The translations under genes and the position numbers were made by a program. Below are positions 7,463 to 15,773 of a DNA stretch of 33,645 nucleotides, piece by piece. The number at the start of each line of letters is the position of its first letter. Within the stretch, counting starts at the first letter, position 1. Source of the DNA: an uncultured Deferribacteres bacterium (lineage in GTDB: Bacteria > Zhuqueibacterota > JdFR-76 > DREG01); the NCBI GenBank assembly GCA_913009825.1, contig CAJVYQ010000061.1, positions 1 through 33,645 of the forward strand, given 5' to 3'. Below the pieces are notes generated by a model. That model was not told where the DNA came from. It ran no database searches and saw only the letters and a program-made list of their open reading frames with translations.

Positions 7463-9178
7463 ATGCTGTATAAAATTTACATCAAAAACTTTGCTTTGCT
7501 GGAGAAACTGGAAATCTTCTTTTCTCCCGGTTTGAATGTACTGACCGGCGAAACGGGCGCGGGAAAATCGTTGGTAATCAATGCACTTAATTCCATCCTT
7601 GGTGAAAAAGTATCTCCCGACCTGCTGCGTAACGGTTCGGAAAAAGCGGTTGTGGAAGGTCTTTTCCAAAATCCAAAGGAAGCGATCGACCAACTCCTTC
7701 GTGTCAACGATCTTGATTCGATTCCGGCGGAACTCTGGCTGCGGCGGGAAATTAACCGGTCCGGACGTTCCCGCACTTTTGTTAACGATGGTCTTACCCA
7801 GATGAATGTACTTAAGCAGATTTCCGGTTTGTTGGTCGATTTGCATGGACAGCATGATCATCAATCTTTGCTGAAGGAAGAGAATCACATTCTTTATCTC
7901 GACCTGTTCGGGAGGCTGGAAGGCCGGCGGCAAGAGCTTCGAAAAACATTTTTTTCTGTAACGAACCTTGTGAGGGAGCAGCATACGCTTTTGGCAAATG
8001 CACAACAACTTCGGGAAAAGAAGGATTATCTTCAGTTCCAGATTCGGGAGATCGACGCTTTGAATCCGGCGCCGGATGAAGAGGACGAATTGCGTAAAGA
8101 AGAGAGAGTGTTGGAAAACTATGAAAAAATTGTGGGCAAATGCAGCGCAATTTATTTTTCTTTGTATGAACAGGAAAACTCCGTTTACTCGGTTCTTGGC
8201 AGCGCATTGAGTCGATTGGAAGAGCTGGCCGGAATCGATGCGGCCCTGGCTGATTATGTGAAATATGTGAATGAGGCCTACATCAATGTGGAAGAGGTAG
8301 CGCATTTTCTGAACCAATACAAGTCCAACACCGAATTTGATCCGGAACGCCTGGAACAGATTCGGGTGCGTTTGAGCCAGATTACACGGATCAAAAAGAA
8401 GTATGGTTTGCCGGTTGCTCAGATACTTGAAAAGCATGAAAAGAATAAACAGGAGATCGGCCGCATCGAAAATCTGGATGATGAATTACGGCAATTAGCC
8501 GGTTTGATTGACGAAAAAAAGGACGAGTTGGAAGCCCAAAGTAAAGAGTTATCGCGCCGCCGGAAAGAAGTTGCCAAAAAGTTAGAGCGAAAAATCACCG
8601 CGGAACTCAAACAGATCGGTATGGAAAATGTGAGGTTCAGAGCCCATTTTGACAAATTTCCGGCAGGGGAGGAGATTGCCATTCAATTTAAATCCGGCCT
8701 GATTGCCAAATCTTTCGGTATCGACCGGGTGGGGTTTTACGTCTCAACTAATCCCGGTGAAAATTTTAAACCGTTGGCAAAGATTGTTTCCGGGGGCGAA
8801 TTATCCAGAATTATGCTGGCGCTTAAAACGGTACTGGCGGAAAAAGATCAGATAGAAGTTTTGGTTTTTGATGAAATTGACAGCGGAATTTCCGGCAGAA
8901 TCGCCGAAACGGTGGGACGAAAATTGAAACAACTCTCCGGTTCCCACCAGGTTATTTGTGTTACCCATTTACCGCAGATTGCCGCTTTTGCCGAGAGCCA
9001 TTTTTCGGTTCGTAAACAGGTGCTCGACGGAGAAACGTTTGTGTCCGTACATAAACTGGATCAGGAAGAGCGCATTCGTGAAGTTGCTCTGCTTCTGGGC
9101 GGTGAAAAAATTACGGATGCTACATTGAAAAATGCACAGGAATTGATCGAACATTCTTTAAAAAATACGAAGGAATAA
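7463..9178 (+). CDS. recN: DNA repair ATPase RecN
   Basis: RecN is an SMC-like ATPase that acts at double-strand breaks during recombinational repair in the cytoplasm. The 571-aa length is typical. The Walker A motif GETGAGKS is at 29-36, coiled-coil arms fill about 160-370, the ABC signature VSGGELSRIM is at 442-451 and Walker B LVFDEIDSGIS follows at 467-477; CVTHLPQIAAFA contains the switch histidine. ATG 7463 begins the conserved MLYKIYIKNFALL start; no clear Shine-Dalgarno sequence precedes it. It is followed after one nucleotide by dnaE. No LexA-type box was seen upstream, although recN is SOS-controlled in many bacteria. A long antisense ORF (7385-8437) is a shadow. Confidence 0.95.
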   Translation: MLYKIYIKNFALLEKLEIFFSPGLNVLTGETGAGKSLVINALNSILGEKVSPDLLRNGSEKAVVEGLFQNPKEAIDQLLRVNDLDSIPAELWLRREINRSGRSRTFVNDGLTQMNVLKQISGLLVDLHGQHDHQSLLKEENHILYLDLFGRLEGRRQELRKTFFSVTNLVREQHTLLANAQQLREKKDYLQFQIREIDALNPAPDEEDELRKEERVLENYEKIVGKCSAIYFSLYEQENSVYSVLGSALSRLEELAGIDAALADYVKYVNEAYINVEEVAHFLNQYKSNTEFDPERLEQIRVRLSQITRIKKKYGLPVAQILEKHEKNKQEIGRIENLDDELRQLAGLIDEKKDELEAQSKELSRRRKEVAKKLERKITAELKQIGMENVRFRAHFDKFPAGEEIAIQFKSGLIAKSFGIDRVGFYVSTNPGENFKPLAKIVSGGELSRIMLALKTVLAEKDQIEVLVFDEIDSGISGRIAETVGRKLKQLSGSHQVICVTHLPQIAAFAESHFSVRKQVLDGETFVSVHKLDQEERIREVALLLGGEKITDATLKNAQELIEHSLKNTKE

Positions 9179-9179
9179 T

Positions 9180-12100
9180 ATGTCATCTTTTGTTCATTTA
9201 CACAATCATTCCCATTACAGTCTGCTGGATGGTGCCTGCAAGATCGGTGATCTGATCGAACGGGCGGTGAAAAACAACATGCCGGCCATCGCATTGACCG
9301 ACCATGGCAATATGTTCGGGCATCTTGAATTTTATCTTAAAGCAGTGAAAAAGGGGATCAAACCGATTATTGGTGTGGAAGCTTACATTGCACCGCGCAG
9401 CCGGAAAGAAAAGAAAAAATCGGAAAAGAAAGATCATTCGTACCATATTGTCCTGCTGGTCAAAAACGGAACCGGCTACAAAAATTTAATGAAACTAATT
9501 TCTATCGGCTTCACGGAAGGGTTTTACTACAAACCGCGTATCGATCTGGAAGTGCTGCGGCAATATCATGAAGGACTCATCGCCCTTACGGCGTGTATAA
9601 AGGGAGAAGTCCCGCATGCAATTATTCAGGGCAATCTGGAAGCAGCTCAAAAGAAAGCGGAGCAATACCGGGATATTTTTGGCGATGATTTTTACCTGGA
9701 AATTCAGAATCATGGGATTCCGGAAGAAAAAGTTGCCGCCGGGGGGTTGAAATATTTGAGCGAATCCCTGAGCATTCCCATCGTTGCTACTAATGATATT
9801 CATTATTTGAACCGTGAACATTACGAATCCCATGATATTCTGCTTTGCATTCAGACTTCCAAAAATATCGACGATCCGTCGCGGTTGAAATATTCCACTC
9901 GAACGCTCTATTTTAAAACCGAAGAAGAGATGCGGGAACTTTTTCCGGACAATCCGGATGTTATCGACCGCACTATGGAAGTTGCTGAAAAATGCAATCT
10001 GGAACTGGATTTTGATAAAACTTATCTGCCCAGGTATGAAATCCCCCGGGAAAGCAGTGCGCAAAATTTGGAAGAATACCTGCGGGAAGTTGCCTGGGAA
10101 GGATTGCAGAAAAGATATCCTGAAATTACGCCGGAAATTGAAGAACGGTTCGACTACGAATTAGATATTATCAACCAGATGGGCTACCCGGGTTATTTTT
10201 TGATTGTAAAGGACTTCATCGATTATGCCAGGGGCAATGATATTCCTGTTGGCCCCGGCCGTGGTTCTGCCGCCGGCAGTTTGGTCTCTTATGCTTGCGG
10301 AATAACCAATATCGATCCTCTGAAGTACAATCTGATTTTTGAACGATTCCTCAATCCGGACCGCGTCTCACTGCCGGATATCGATATCGATTTCTGTTTT
10401 GAACGGCGGGAAGAAGTTATCGGGTACGTGCGCAAAAAATATGGCGAAAAGAATGTATCGCAGATTATCACTTTTGGCACCATGGCCGCACGCGGTGTGA
10501 TGCGGGATGTGGGGCGGGTGCTGAATATGAAATACAGCGATGTGGATAAAATTGCCAAGGCAATTCCGGCCGGTATGACCATTGATGAAGCCTACGAAGA
10601 TGTGAAGGAGTTCCGGGATATTTTCAAAACGGATGATGAGCAGTACCAAAAACTGCTGAAACACGCCCGGGTGCTGGAGGGTTTGGCCAGACACGCTTCT
10701 ACCCATGCGGCCGGTGTGGTTATTGCGCCGGAGGAGTTGACTAACTTTGTGCCGCTGTATAAATCCAATACGGGGGATATTTCCACCCAGTTAGACATGA
10801 ACGGTGTGGAAAAAATTGGTCTGCTGAAAATGGATTTCCTCGGTTTGCGTACGCTGACGGTGATCGAAAATACGTTGAAAATGCTGAAAAGACGACAAGT
10901 TGAAATCGATCTGGATAATCTGCCGCTGGATGATGAAAAAACGTACCAACTGTTTGGCAACGGTGAAACCATCGGCGTGTTTCAGTTTGAAAGCGGCGGC
11001 ATGCAGGAATATCTTAAAAAACTCAAGCCGAAGCGAATCGAAGACCTAATTGCCATGAATGCTCTGTATCGCCCCGGCCCCATGAAAATGATCGACGACT
11101 TCATCGACAGAAAATTCGGCCGTAAAAAGATTGAATATCCCCATCCTCTGCTGGAACCTGTTTTAAAGGAGACCTACGGCGTTATTGTTTATCAGGAACA
11201 GGTGATGCAGATTGCCAGTGAGCTTGCCGGATTTTCTCTGGGACAGGCAGACCTGCTGCGCCGCGCCATAGGGAAGAAAAAACTGGATATCATGAAAAAA
11301 ATGAAGATCGAGTTTATCGAAGGTGCACAATCAAAAGGTGTTGATGAAAAAATTGCCGTCGACGTTTTTGACCTGATCGAAAAATTTGCCAGATACGGTT
11401 TCAACAAATCCCATGCCGCCGGTTATTCCGTTGTGGCTTACCAGACCGCTTACCTGAAAGCGCACTATTCCGCCGAATTTATGGCCGCTTCTCTTTCCAG
11501 TGAGATGGGAAATCCTGACCGGATTATGGTTCTGCTGGATGAATGTAAGAAATTGAAAATTGAAATTTTACCGCCCGACGTGAACCAGAGTTACACCGAT
11601 TTTACCGTCAAAGGTAATTCCATCCGGTTTGGTTTGGGCGCGGTGAAAAATGTCGGCCGGGGCGCCATCAAATCGATCATTGAAGCCCGCAAAAGAAATG
11701 GTTCGTTTAAAAATGTTTTTGAAATGATGAAAAATGTGGATTTGCGGGTGGTTAACAAAAAAGTGATGGAGAGCCTGTCCCGGGCCGGGGCGCTGGATTC
11801 CATCAATAAAAACAGAGCGCAGCTTTACAAAGGCGTCGAAACGATGATCAACTTTGCACAAAGCCACCAATCTGAGCGGCAAAAAGGCCAGTTCAGTATT
11901 TTCGATACGCCTGCGGGAACCAAGGCACCGGAAAGATTCAGCCAGTATCCCGCGCTTCCCGATGTGGCTCTCTGGAGTGATTTTGAAAAACTGCGCAATG
12001 AAAGAGAATTGCTGGGAATCTATGTTACCGGTCACCCCATGGCAAAATATAAAGATGAAATCCGTGCATTTACCACCGTCAAATTGAACAATTTAAAAGC

Positions 12101-12614
12101 TCTTAAGGATGAGAGTGCGGTGAAAGCGGGTGGTATCATCACCAACATCAAAACCATTTACGATCATTCCAAGCGGAAAATGGCGTTTATTACGGTGGAA
12201 GATTTTTCCGGTTCCGCTGAAGCGCTGGTATTTGCCAGTGTTTACGAAAAATACCAGCCGCTCATTGAAAACGATTCTTTGATTTTTATCATCGGCAAAG
12301 TTTCTTCTCAGGAAGATAAAGAACCCAAAATTATTTGCGATGAAATCTTTCCTCTTGCGGAGATGAAATTAAAATATACCAAAAATATTTGTCTAAATCT
12401 CAGCATAGACAATATTAAAATCGGTCAATTGGATGAGATCAGGAAAATGGTGAACACCAGTGCGGGAAAATGCGGTCTTTTGTTTCATGTTACCAATGGC
12501 GGTAAACGGGAATATGTTATCCGGTCAAAAAAATTCCGCGTCGCTCCCACCGAATCTTTGTTACATGAAATGAAGCAACTGGTCGGGGAAGAAAATGTTT
12601 GGATAGAAGGATAA
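9180..12614 (+). CDS. dnaE: DNA polymerase III alpha subunit
   Basis: This is the C-family replicative polymerase. The 1144-aa chain starts with a PHP domain (about 4-270) that keeps canonical metal motifs: HLHNHS (6-11), ALTDHGN, GVEAYI, a conserved SYHIVLL histidine and NDIHY. The palm carries the catalytic aspartates D400 and D402 (PDIDIDF) and D552 (LKMDFLGL), matching E. coli D401, D403 and D555. The GPGRGSAAGSLVSY block, the FNKSHAAGYSVVAYQTAYLK block and a C-terminal OB fold (about 975-1070) follow in order. The ATG lies 1 nt after the recN stop, with AAGGA at 9170-9174, so the two genes are coupled. The retained PHP ligands suggest, but do not prove, metal-dependent PHP activity. Confidence 0.97.
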   Translation: MSSFVHLHNHSHYSLLDGACKIGDLIERAVKNNMPAIALTDHGNMFGHLEFYLKAVKKGIKPIIGVEAYIAPRSRKEKKKSEKKDHSYHIVLLVKNGTGYKNLMKLISIGFTEGFYYKPRIDLEVLRQYHEGLIALTACIKGEVPHAIIQGNLEAAQKKAEQYRDIFGDDFYLEIQNHGIPEEKVAAGGLKYLSESLSIPIVATNDIHYLNREHYESHDILLCIQTSKNIDDPSRLKYSTRTLYFKTEEEMRELFPDNPDVIDRTMEVAEKCNLELDFDKTYLPRYEIPRESSAQNLEEYLREVAWEGLQKRYPEITPEIEERFDYELDIINQMGYPGYFLIVKDFIDYARGNDIPVGPGRGSAAGSLVSYACGITNIDPLKYNLIFERFLNPDRVSLPDIDIDFCFERREEVIGYVRKKYGEKNVSQIITFGTMAARGVMRDVGRVLNMKYSDVDKIAKAIPAGMTIDEAYEDVKEFRDIFKTDDEQYQKLLKHARVLEGLARHASTHAAGVVIAPEELTNFVPLYKSNTGDISTQLDMNGVEKIGLLKMDFLGLRTLTVIENTLKMLKRRQVEIDLDNLPLDDEKTYQLFGNGETIGVFQFESGGMQEYLKKLKPKRIEDLIAMNALYRPGPMKMIDDFIDRKFGRKKIEYPHPLLEPVLKETYGVIVYQEQVMQIASELAGFSLGQADLLRRAIGKKKLDIMKKMKIEFIEGAQSKGVDEKIAVDVFDLIEKFARYGFNKSHAAGYSVVAYQTAYLKAHYSAEFMAASLSSEMGNPDRIMVLLDECKKLKIEILPPDVNQSYTDFTVKGNSIRFGLGAVKNVGRGAIKSIIEARKRNGSFKNVFEMMKNVDLRVVNKKVMESLSRAGALDSINKNRAQLYKGVETMINFAQSHQSERQKGQFSIFDTPAGTKAPERFSQYPALPDVALWSDFEKLRNERELLGIYVTGHPMAKYKDEIRAFTTVKLNNLKALKDESAVKAGGIITNIKTIYDHSKRKMAFITVEDFSGSAEALVFASVYEKYQPLIENDSLIFIIGKVSSQEDKEPKIICDEIFPLAEMKLKYTKNICLNLSIDNIKIGQLDEIRKMVNTSAGKCGLLFHVTNGGKREYVIRSKKFRVAPTESLLHEMKQLVGEENVWIEG

Positions 12615-12700
12615 AGGTAATTTGAACCGATCAGCAGTTTCCGGTGTAATATTTATCAAATCGAAAATCCCTGCTTTCTTTTCCGTTTAGTTTGGCCATG

Positions 12701-12852
12701 AATTGAGCGATTCTAATAGAAATCTTGTTGGTCTGGTGCACAGAACTAACAAGATTCTTTCCCGCCTGCGGTCGGGCAGGCCCGCCTGCGGTCGGGCAGG
12801 CAGAATGACAAAACTCTTTGGGTGGTTGTTTCAATCAAAGAATCGCTCAATT
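12701..12852. repeat. Inverted-repeat-bounded element with a 20-bp tandem duplication
   Basis: The arms aattgagcgattct (12701-12714) and agaatcgctcaatt (12839-12852) are perfect 14-bp inverted repeats. Inside, cccgcctgcggtcgggcagg occurs twice back to back (12761-12780 and 12781-12800), followed by cagaatgac. The arm word aattgagcgatt also occurs at 525-536. The element lies in the 366-nt gap between dnaE and lexA, has no ORF, and looks like a small non-autonomous repeat. Confidence 0.7.
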
Positions 12853-12875
12853 TAGGTTGGAATTAAACGATTCTG

Positions 12876-12911
12876 AAGGGTCGAATTTATTCGACCCTTT
12901 TTTTATTTTTT
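12876..12911 (+). terminator. Intrinsic terminator before lexA
   Basis: aagggtcgaa (12876-12885) and ttcgaccctt (12890-12899) form a perfect 10-bp stem with a 4-nt loop, followed by a T-rich tract to about 12911. It should end transcription from recN-dnaE and insulate lexA. Confidence 0.85.
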
Positions 12912-12913
12912 TC

Positions 12914-12943
12914 TTGACAAAGTGCCCATCCGTTTACTATCTT
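12914..12943 (+). promoter_or_regulatory. Promoter of lexA
   Basis: TTGACA at 12914-12919 is a perfect -35 element. The -10 is most likely TATCTT (12938-12943, 18-nt spacer); TACTAT at 12935 is an alternative with a short spacer. Transcription would start close to 12950, inside the LexA box. Confidence 0.7.
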
Positions 12944-12948
12944 ATAGT

Positions 12949-12960
12949 GAACATACGTTC
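12949..12960 (+). promoter_or_regulatory. LexA operator (SOS box)
   Basis: GAACATACGTTC is a perfect match to the GAAC-N4-GTTC operator known from Bacillus-type LexA, and is palindromic. It overlaps the expected transcription start of lexA, so LexA should repress its own gene. No equally good copy was found before recN, dnaE or dinB. Confidence 0.85.
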
Positions 12961-12992
12961 CCATCTGTTAACCAACTGAATTGAGGTTTGCA

Positions 12993-13616
12993 ATGAAACA
13001 GGAATTAACACCACGTCAGCGGGAAATTTACGAATTTATCCGCAAGGAGATCATTGAAAAAAGCTGTCCGCCTACGTACCGGGAAATAGGCGAGCATTTT
13101 GGCATTCGTTCCCCCAACGGGGTCAAACGCTCGCTGGACGCCTTATTTAAAAAGGGATACCTGGAGCGCAAACCGATGGTTTCCCGTGGGCTTGAACTGC
13201 GGGAAAAGATGCCGCCGCCGGGGACAACGGAGTTGAAAGAGATTCCCATCGTTGGGCGTGTGGCTGCCGGAAATCCGATTATTGCTGAGGAAAATCGGGA
13301 AGGGGTGATCAATGTGGACCCCACCATGTTTCGCGGTGAAGGCCATTTTGCGCTGCGGGTGCGGGGAGACAGCATGAAGAACGCAGGGATTTTTGAGGGA
13401 GATATTGTTATCGCCAAACAGCAGGCCGTGGCGCAAAAGGGGGAAATTGTGGTGGCGATTATCGGTGACGAAGCAACCGTAAAACGGTACGTGCCGCAAA
13501 ACGGTGATATCCTCCTGATGCCGGAAAACGAAAATTACGAACCGATTGTCATTTCCAAAAATTCACCGGATTTCCGCATTGCCGGCAAAGTAACCGGTCT
13601 GGTGCGAAAGTTTTGA
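12993..13616 (+). CDS. lexA: LexA repressor
   Basis: LexA represses the SOS regulon and cleaves itself when stimulated by RecA filaments. The 207-aa protein has an N-terminal winged helix (1-68; LTPRQREIYEFI start and PTYREIGEHFGI recognition region). The autocleavage site is A92-G93 in GRVAAGNP; the peptidase dyad is S127 (RGDSM) and K164 (EATVKRY). ATG 12993 is favoured: TGAGG (12982-12986) stands 6 nt before it, whereas the upstream TTG at 12981 would overlap that site. Its promoter carries a perfect GAAC-N4-GTTC box, pointing to autoregulation. The DNA-binding helix and the box type suggest a Bacillus-like operator specificity in this organism. Confidence 0.96.
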   Translation: MKQELTPRQREIYEFIRKEIIEKSCPPTYREIGEHFGIRSPNGVKRSLDALFKKGYLERKPMVSRGLELREKMPPPGTTELKEIPIVGRVAAGNPIIAEENREGVINVDPTMFRGEGHFALRVRGDSMKNAGIFEGDIVIAKQQAVAQKGEIVVAIIGDEATVKRYVPQNGDILLMPENENYEPIVISKNSPDFRIAGKVTGLVRKF

Positions 13617-13639
13617 TCTGAATTACACTGGGGGGGGAT

Positions 13640-13728
13640 GGGCGGGAGTACAACTCCCGCCCAAGCAGTTTTCTAATGTTCGGTCAGGAATTCTAATGCC
13701 CGGCCAGGAATTGTACTCCTGACCGAAT
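13640..13728. repeat. Two hairpin repeats downstream of lexA
   Basis: gggcgggag (13640-13648) pairs with ctcccgccc (13654-13662) over a 5-nt loop. ttcggtcagga (13679-13689) pairs with tcctgaccgaa (13718-13728) over a 28-nt loop that itself contains cggccaggaa, a near copy of the left arm. Neither is followed by a T run. They belong to the same style of ggcagg-(a/g)-gtacaattcctgcc hairpin seen at 7304-7330. Confidence 0.65.
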
Positions 13729-13794
13729 AGGGCTCAGTTCAAAAGATGTTTAATCAATTTTGGATGGAAACGAAAGTGATAGAGTTGTTTTGTT

Positions 13795-14049
13795 ATGGTA
13801 TATGAAGATGTCAATCAATCAATCGAGGTAATTTCCATTTTCCGCCGGGGCAGAATGCGTCCGCTCAAATTTCGCTGGCAGGAGCGTGTTTATAAAATTG
13901 CGCGCATCAATGGCGGGTGGGTCAGCGATGAAGGCTACAACAAACATTATCATTATTCCGTATCCACGGGCGGTCCGGATTGTTTCGAACTCTGTTTTGA
14001 TGTGGGAAATATGCAATGGGAATTAACCCGCGTTTTTATGGATGGATAA
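13795..14049 (+). CDS. Small conserved-looking protein upstream of dinB
   Basis: This 84-aa soluble protein has no signal peptide or membrane segment. It contains an RFRW-like strand pattern (KFRWQERVYKIARINGGWV), a tyrosine/histidine-rich middle (YNKHYHYSV) and the end FELCFDVGNMQWELTRV. The pattern resembles the small DUF6504-type proteins often encoded beside Y-family polymerases, but I assign it to no family with certainty. ATG 13795 is the first start after an in-frame stop at 13780-13782; the Shine-Dalgarno site is weak. It lies between lexA and dinB on the same strand, which suggests a role in or co-expression with the DNA damage response. Confidence 0.65.
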   Translation: MVYEDVNQSIEVISIFRRGRMRPLKFRWQERVYKIARINGGWVSDEGYNKHYHYSVSTGGPDCFELCFDVGNMQWELTRVFMDG

Positions 14050-14186
14050 ATGAAGCGACTCTGAAAACCGCTAATCACGCCAATTTCGTGAATGTTCGTT
14101 TAACTTATTTGCACTTATTTTGGGTGCAGAAAAGTGGCTTCTCTGCCCGGGCAGGCCCGGGCGACCGGACACAAAAAGAGGAAAAT

Positions 14187-15386
14187 ATGCAAAAAAACAA
14201 ACAACGTGTGATGCATTTGGATATGGATGCTTTTTTTGCCGCCATCGAGCAGCGGGATAATCCGGCCTTACGCCATAAGCCGGTTATCATTGGCGGGCCG
14301 CCGGGCAGCAGGGGGGTGGTTTCCACCTGTTCGTACGAGGCGCGCAGGTACGGGGCTCATTCCGCAATGCCGCTGCCGACTGCAAAAAAATTGTGTCCCC
14401 ACGCCATCTTTTTGCCCGTTAACGGCGCCAAGTATGTTCATGTCTCCCGCCGGTTGATGAAAATTCTGCAAAGATATTCGCCCCAATTGGAACCGGTTTC
14501 CGTGGACGAAGCGTTTCTGAATATTTCCGGTCTGGCACGAATTTATAAAAGCGAGAAGGAATTGGGCAGGAAAATTAAGCGTGATATTCTGGATGAACTG
14601 CAATTGACCTGCACCATCGGAATCGCCTCTAGCAAAATTCTGGCAAAATTAGCTTCCGGTTTAAACAAGCCGGACGGACTGAATATCATCGAAGATGAGG
14701 AAATGGAACGGATCGTTTATCCGCTGCCGGTGAGAAAATTGTGGGGAATCGGTGAAGCGACGGAAAAGGCACTGGCCCGGTTGGGAATCAAAACCATCGG
14801 CAATCTGGCATGTTTTCCAGAATTGAAATTAAAAAAAGTGTTTGGTAAAAACGGTCCGCTGATGGCCCGGGCTGCCGCCGGGAAATTGGATTCGCCGGTT
14901 CACGGTTTGGAAGAATTGCCCGCGGAAAAATCGGTGGGACACGAGCATACGTTCCGGAACGACACCGATGATGTGGAACAGATCCGGGCGCAGTTATTGC
15001 TTTTGGTGCAACGGGTGGGACGCAGAATGCGCAAACGGAATGTGAGGGGGAAAACGGTGACGCTTAAACTGCGCTACGAAAATTTTGAAACACACACTCA
15101 CCGCACCTCTCTTAATTCTTACACCAACAATGAGGGACAGATATTTTCTCTAACGGAACAGTTGTGGCGGCAAATTTATAACCTCAAACGGAAAATTCGC
15201 TTAATCGGCGTTTCGGTTTCCCATCTTGTCGAGCGGGAACCGGCAGGCCTTGAACTTCCCTTCCGGGATGAGCAATTGCGCATAAAGGCGGATGATCTGT
15301 TGCTGCCTACTGTAGATAAAATAAAGGATACCTACGGAGAAAATGCCATTTGGCGCGCCTCCGGGCTGCTTCTCAAACGGGAATGA
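14187..15386 (+). CDS. dinB: DNA polymerase IV (Y-family, translesion)
   Basis: DinB copies damaged templates with low fidelity. The 399-aa product has the palm motifs HLDMDAFFAAIEQ (D12 metal ligand), VSTCSYEARRYG, and SVDEAF with D107/E108. TIGIASSKILAKLASGLNKPDGL follows, then a helix-hairpin-helix region and the little-finger domain. GLELPF near residue 353 lies where the beta-clamp binding motif is expected, though it departs from the QLxLF consensus. The open frame extends upstream to 14016, but those 57 residues are not DinB-like. ATG 14187 has AGAGGA at 14177-14182 and fits the family N-terminus. No clear SOS box precedes it, so any SOS induction may come from the lexA promoter. Confidence 0.95.
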   Translation: MQKNKQRVMHLDMDAFFAAIEQRDNPALRHKPVIIGGPPGSRGVVSTCSYEARRYGAHSAMPLPTAKKLCPHAIFLPVNGAKYVHVSRRLMKILQRYSPQLEPVSVDEAFLNISGLARIYKSEKELGRKIKRDILDELQLTCTIGIASSKILAKLASGLNKPDGLNIIEDEEMERIVYPLPVRKLWGIGEATEKALARLGIKTIGNLACFPELKLKKVFGKNGPLMARAAAGKLDSPVHGLEELPAEKSVGHEHTFRNDTDDVEQIRAQLLLLVQRVGRRMRKRNVRGKTVTLKLRYENFETHTHRTSLNSYTNNEGQIFSLTEQLWRQIYNLKRKIRLIGVSVSHLVEREPAGLELPFRDEQLRIKADDLLLPTVDKIKDTYGENAIWRASGLLLKRE

Positions 15387-15405
15387 TGAAGATTGAAAGA
15401 ACGTT

Positions 15406-15451
15406 CCCCATACCCCCTCAAGGGGGGACTAAAATAGGGCGGTACGGGGGA
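15406..15451. repeat. Palindromic repeat after dinB
   Basis: ccccataccccctcaaggggg and the following ggtacgggg block form overlapping inverted repeats. The composition and order (ccccgtacccc...ctcaag...tacggg) resemble 4203-4259. The rest of the 387-nt gap up to 15773 is AT-rich and holds only a possible promoter. Confidence 0.5.
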
Positions 15452-15650
15452 TGTAAAACAACTTTCAATATAATTGCATTGTATCCTGAATAATTACGTT
15501 TACACCTTAAATCATTGACCCTTCCTCTGCAGGAATTGTTAATCGATCAACCCAAATTGTGAATTACAATATTGCAATTGGTGCTCTATTTTATGTATAA
15601 CACTAATAATAACAATGAGATAGATATGCTGAAAAAAAATAAAAAAACAC

Positions 15651-15680
15651 TTGACATTTTTTGTCTCGCAGCATTATTTT
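15651..15680 (+). promoter_or_regulatory. Possible promoter of the PAS/GAF gene
   Basis: TTGACA at 15651-15656 is a perfect -35 hexamer. The -10 is weak: TATTTT at 15675-15680 (18-nt spacer) or TTATTT one base earlier. The start codon lies about 95 nt downstream. Confidence 0.45.
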
Positions 15681-15773
15681 AAACCTGCGGGCATTTTCTA
15701 TTCTTTTTTTTAGATAAACGTCGTAATTCGCATTAAAATATTTCAAAAGTGTTGAAACATATCTGAGGTTTGC

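Noticed and set aside
7385-8437. 350-codon minus-strand ORF
   Set aside because: It lies wholly opposite recN, which has all family motifs. Its translation has no recognisable pattern.
12761-12800. CRISPR-like array
   Set aside because: There are only two adjacent 20-nt units with no spacer and no cas gene in the window.
13987-13998. GAACTCTGTTTT as a LexA box before dinB
   Set aside because: The right half does not match GTTC, and the word lies inside the coding sequence of the 13795 gene.
14016-14186. 57-residue N-terminal extension of DinB
   Set aside because: The DinB N-terminus begins at 14187 after AGAGGA. The upstream part resembles translated spacer.
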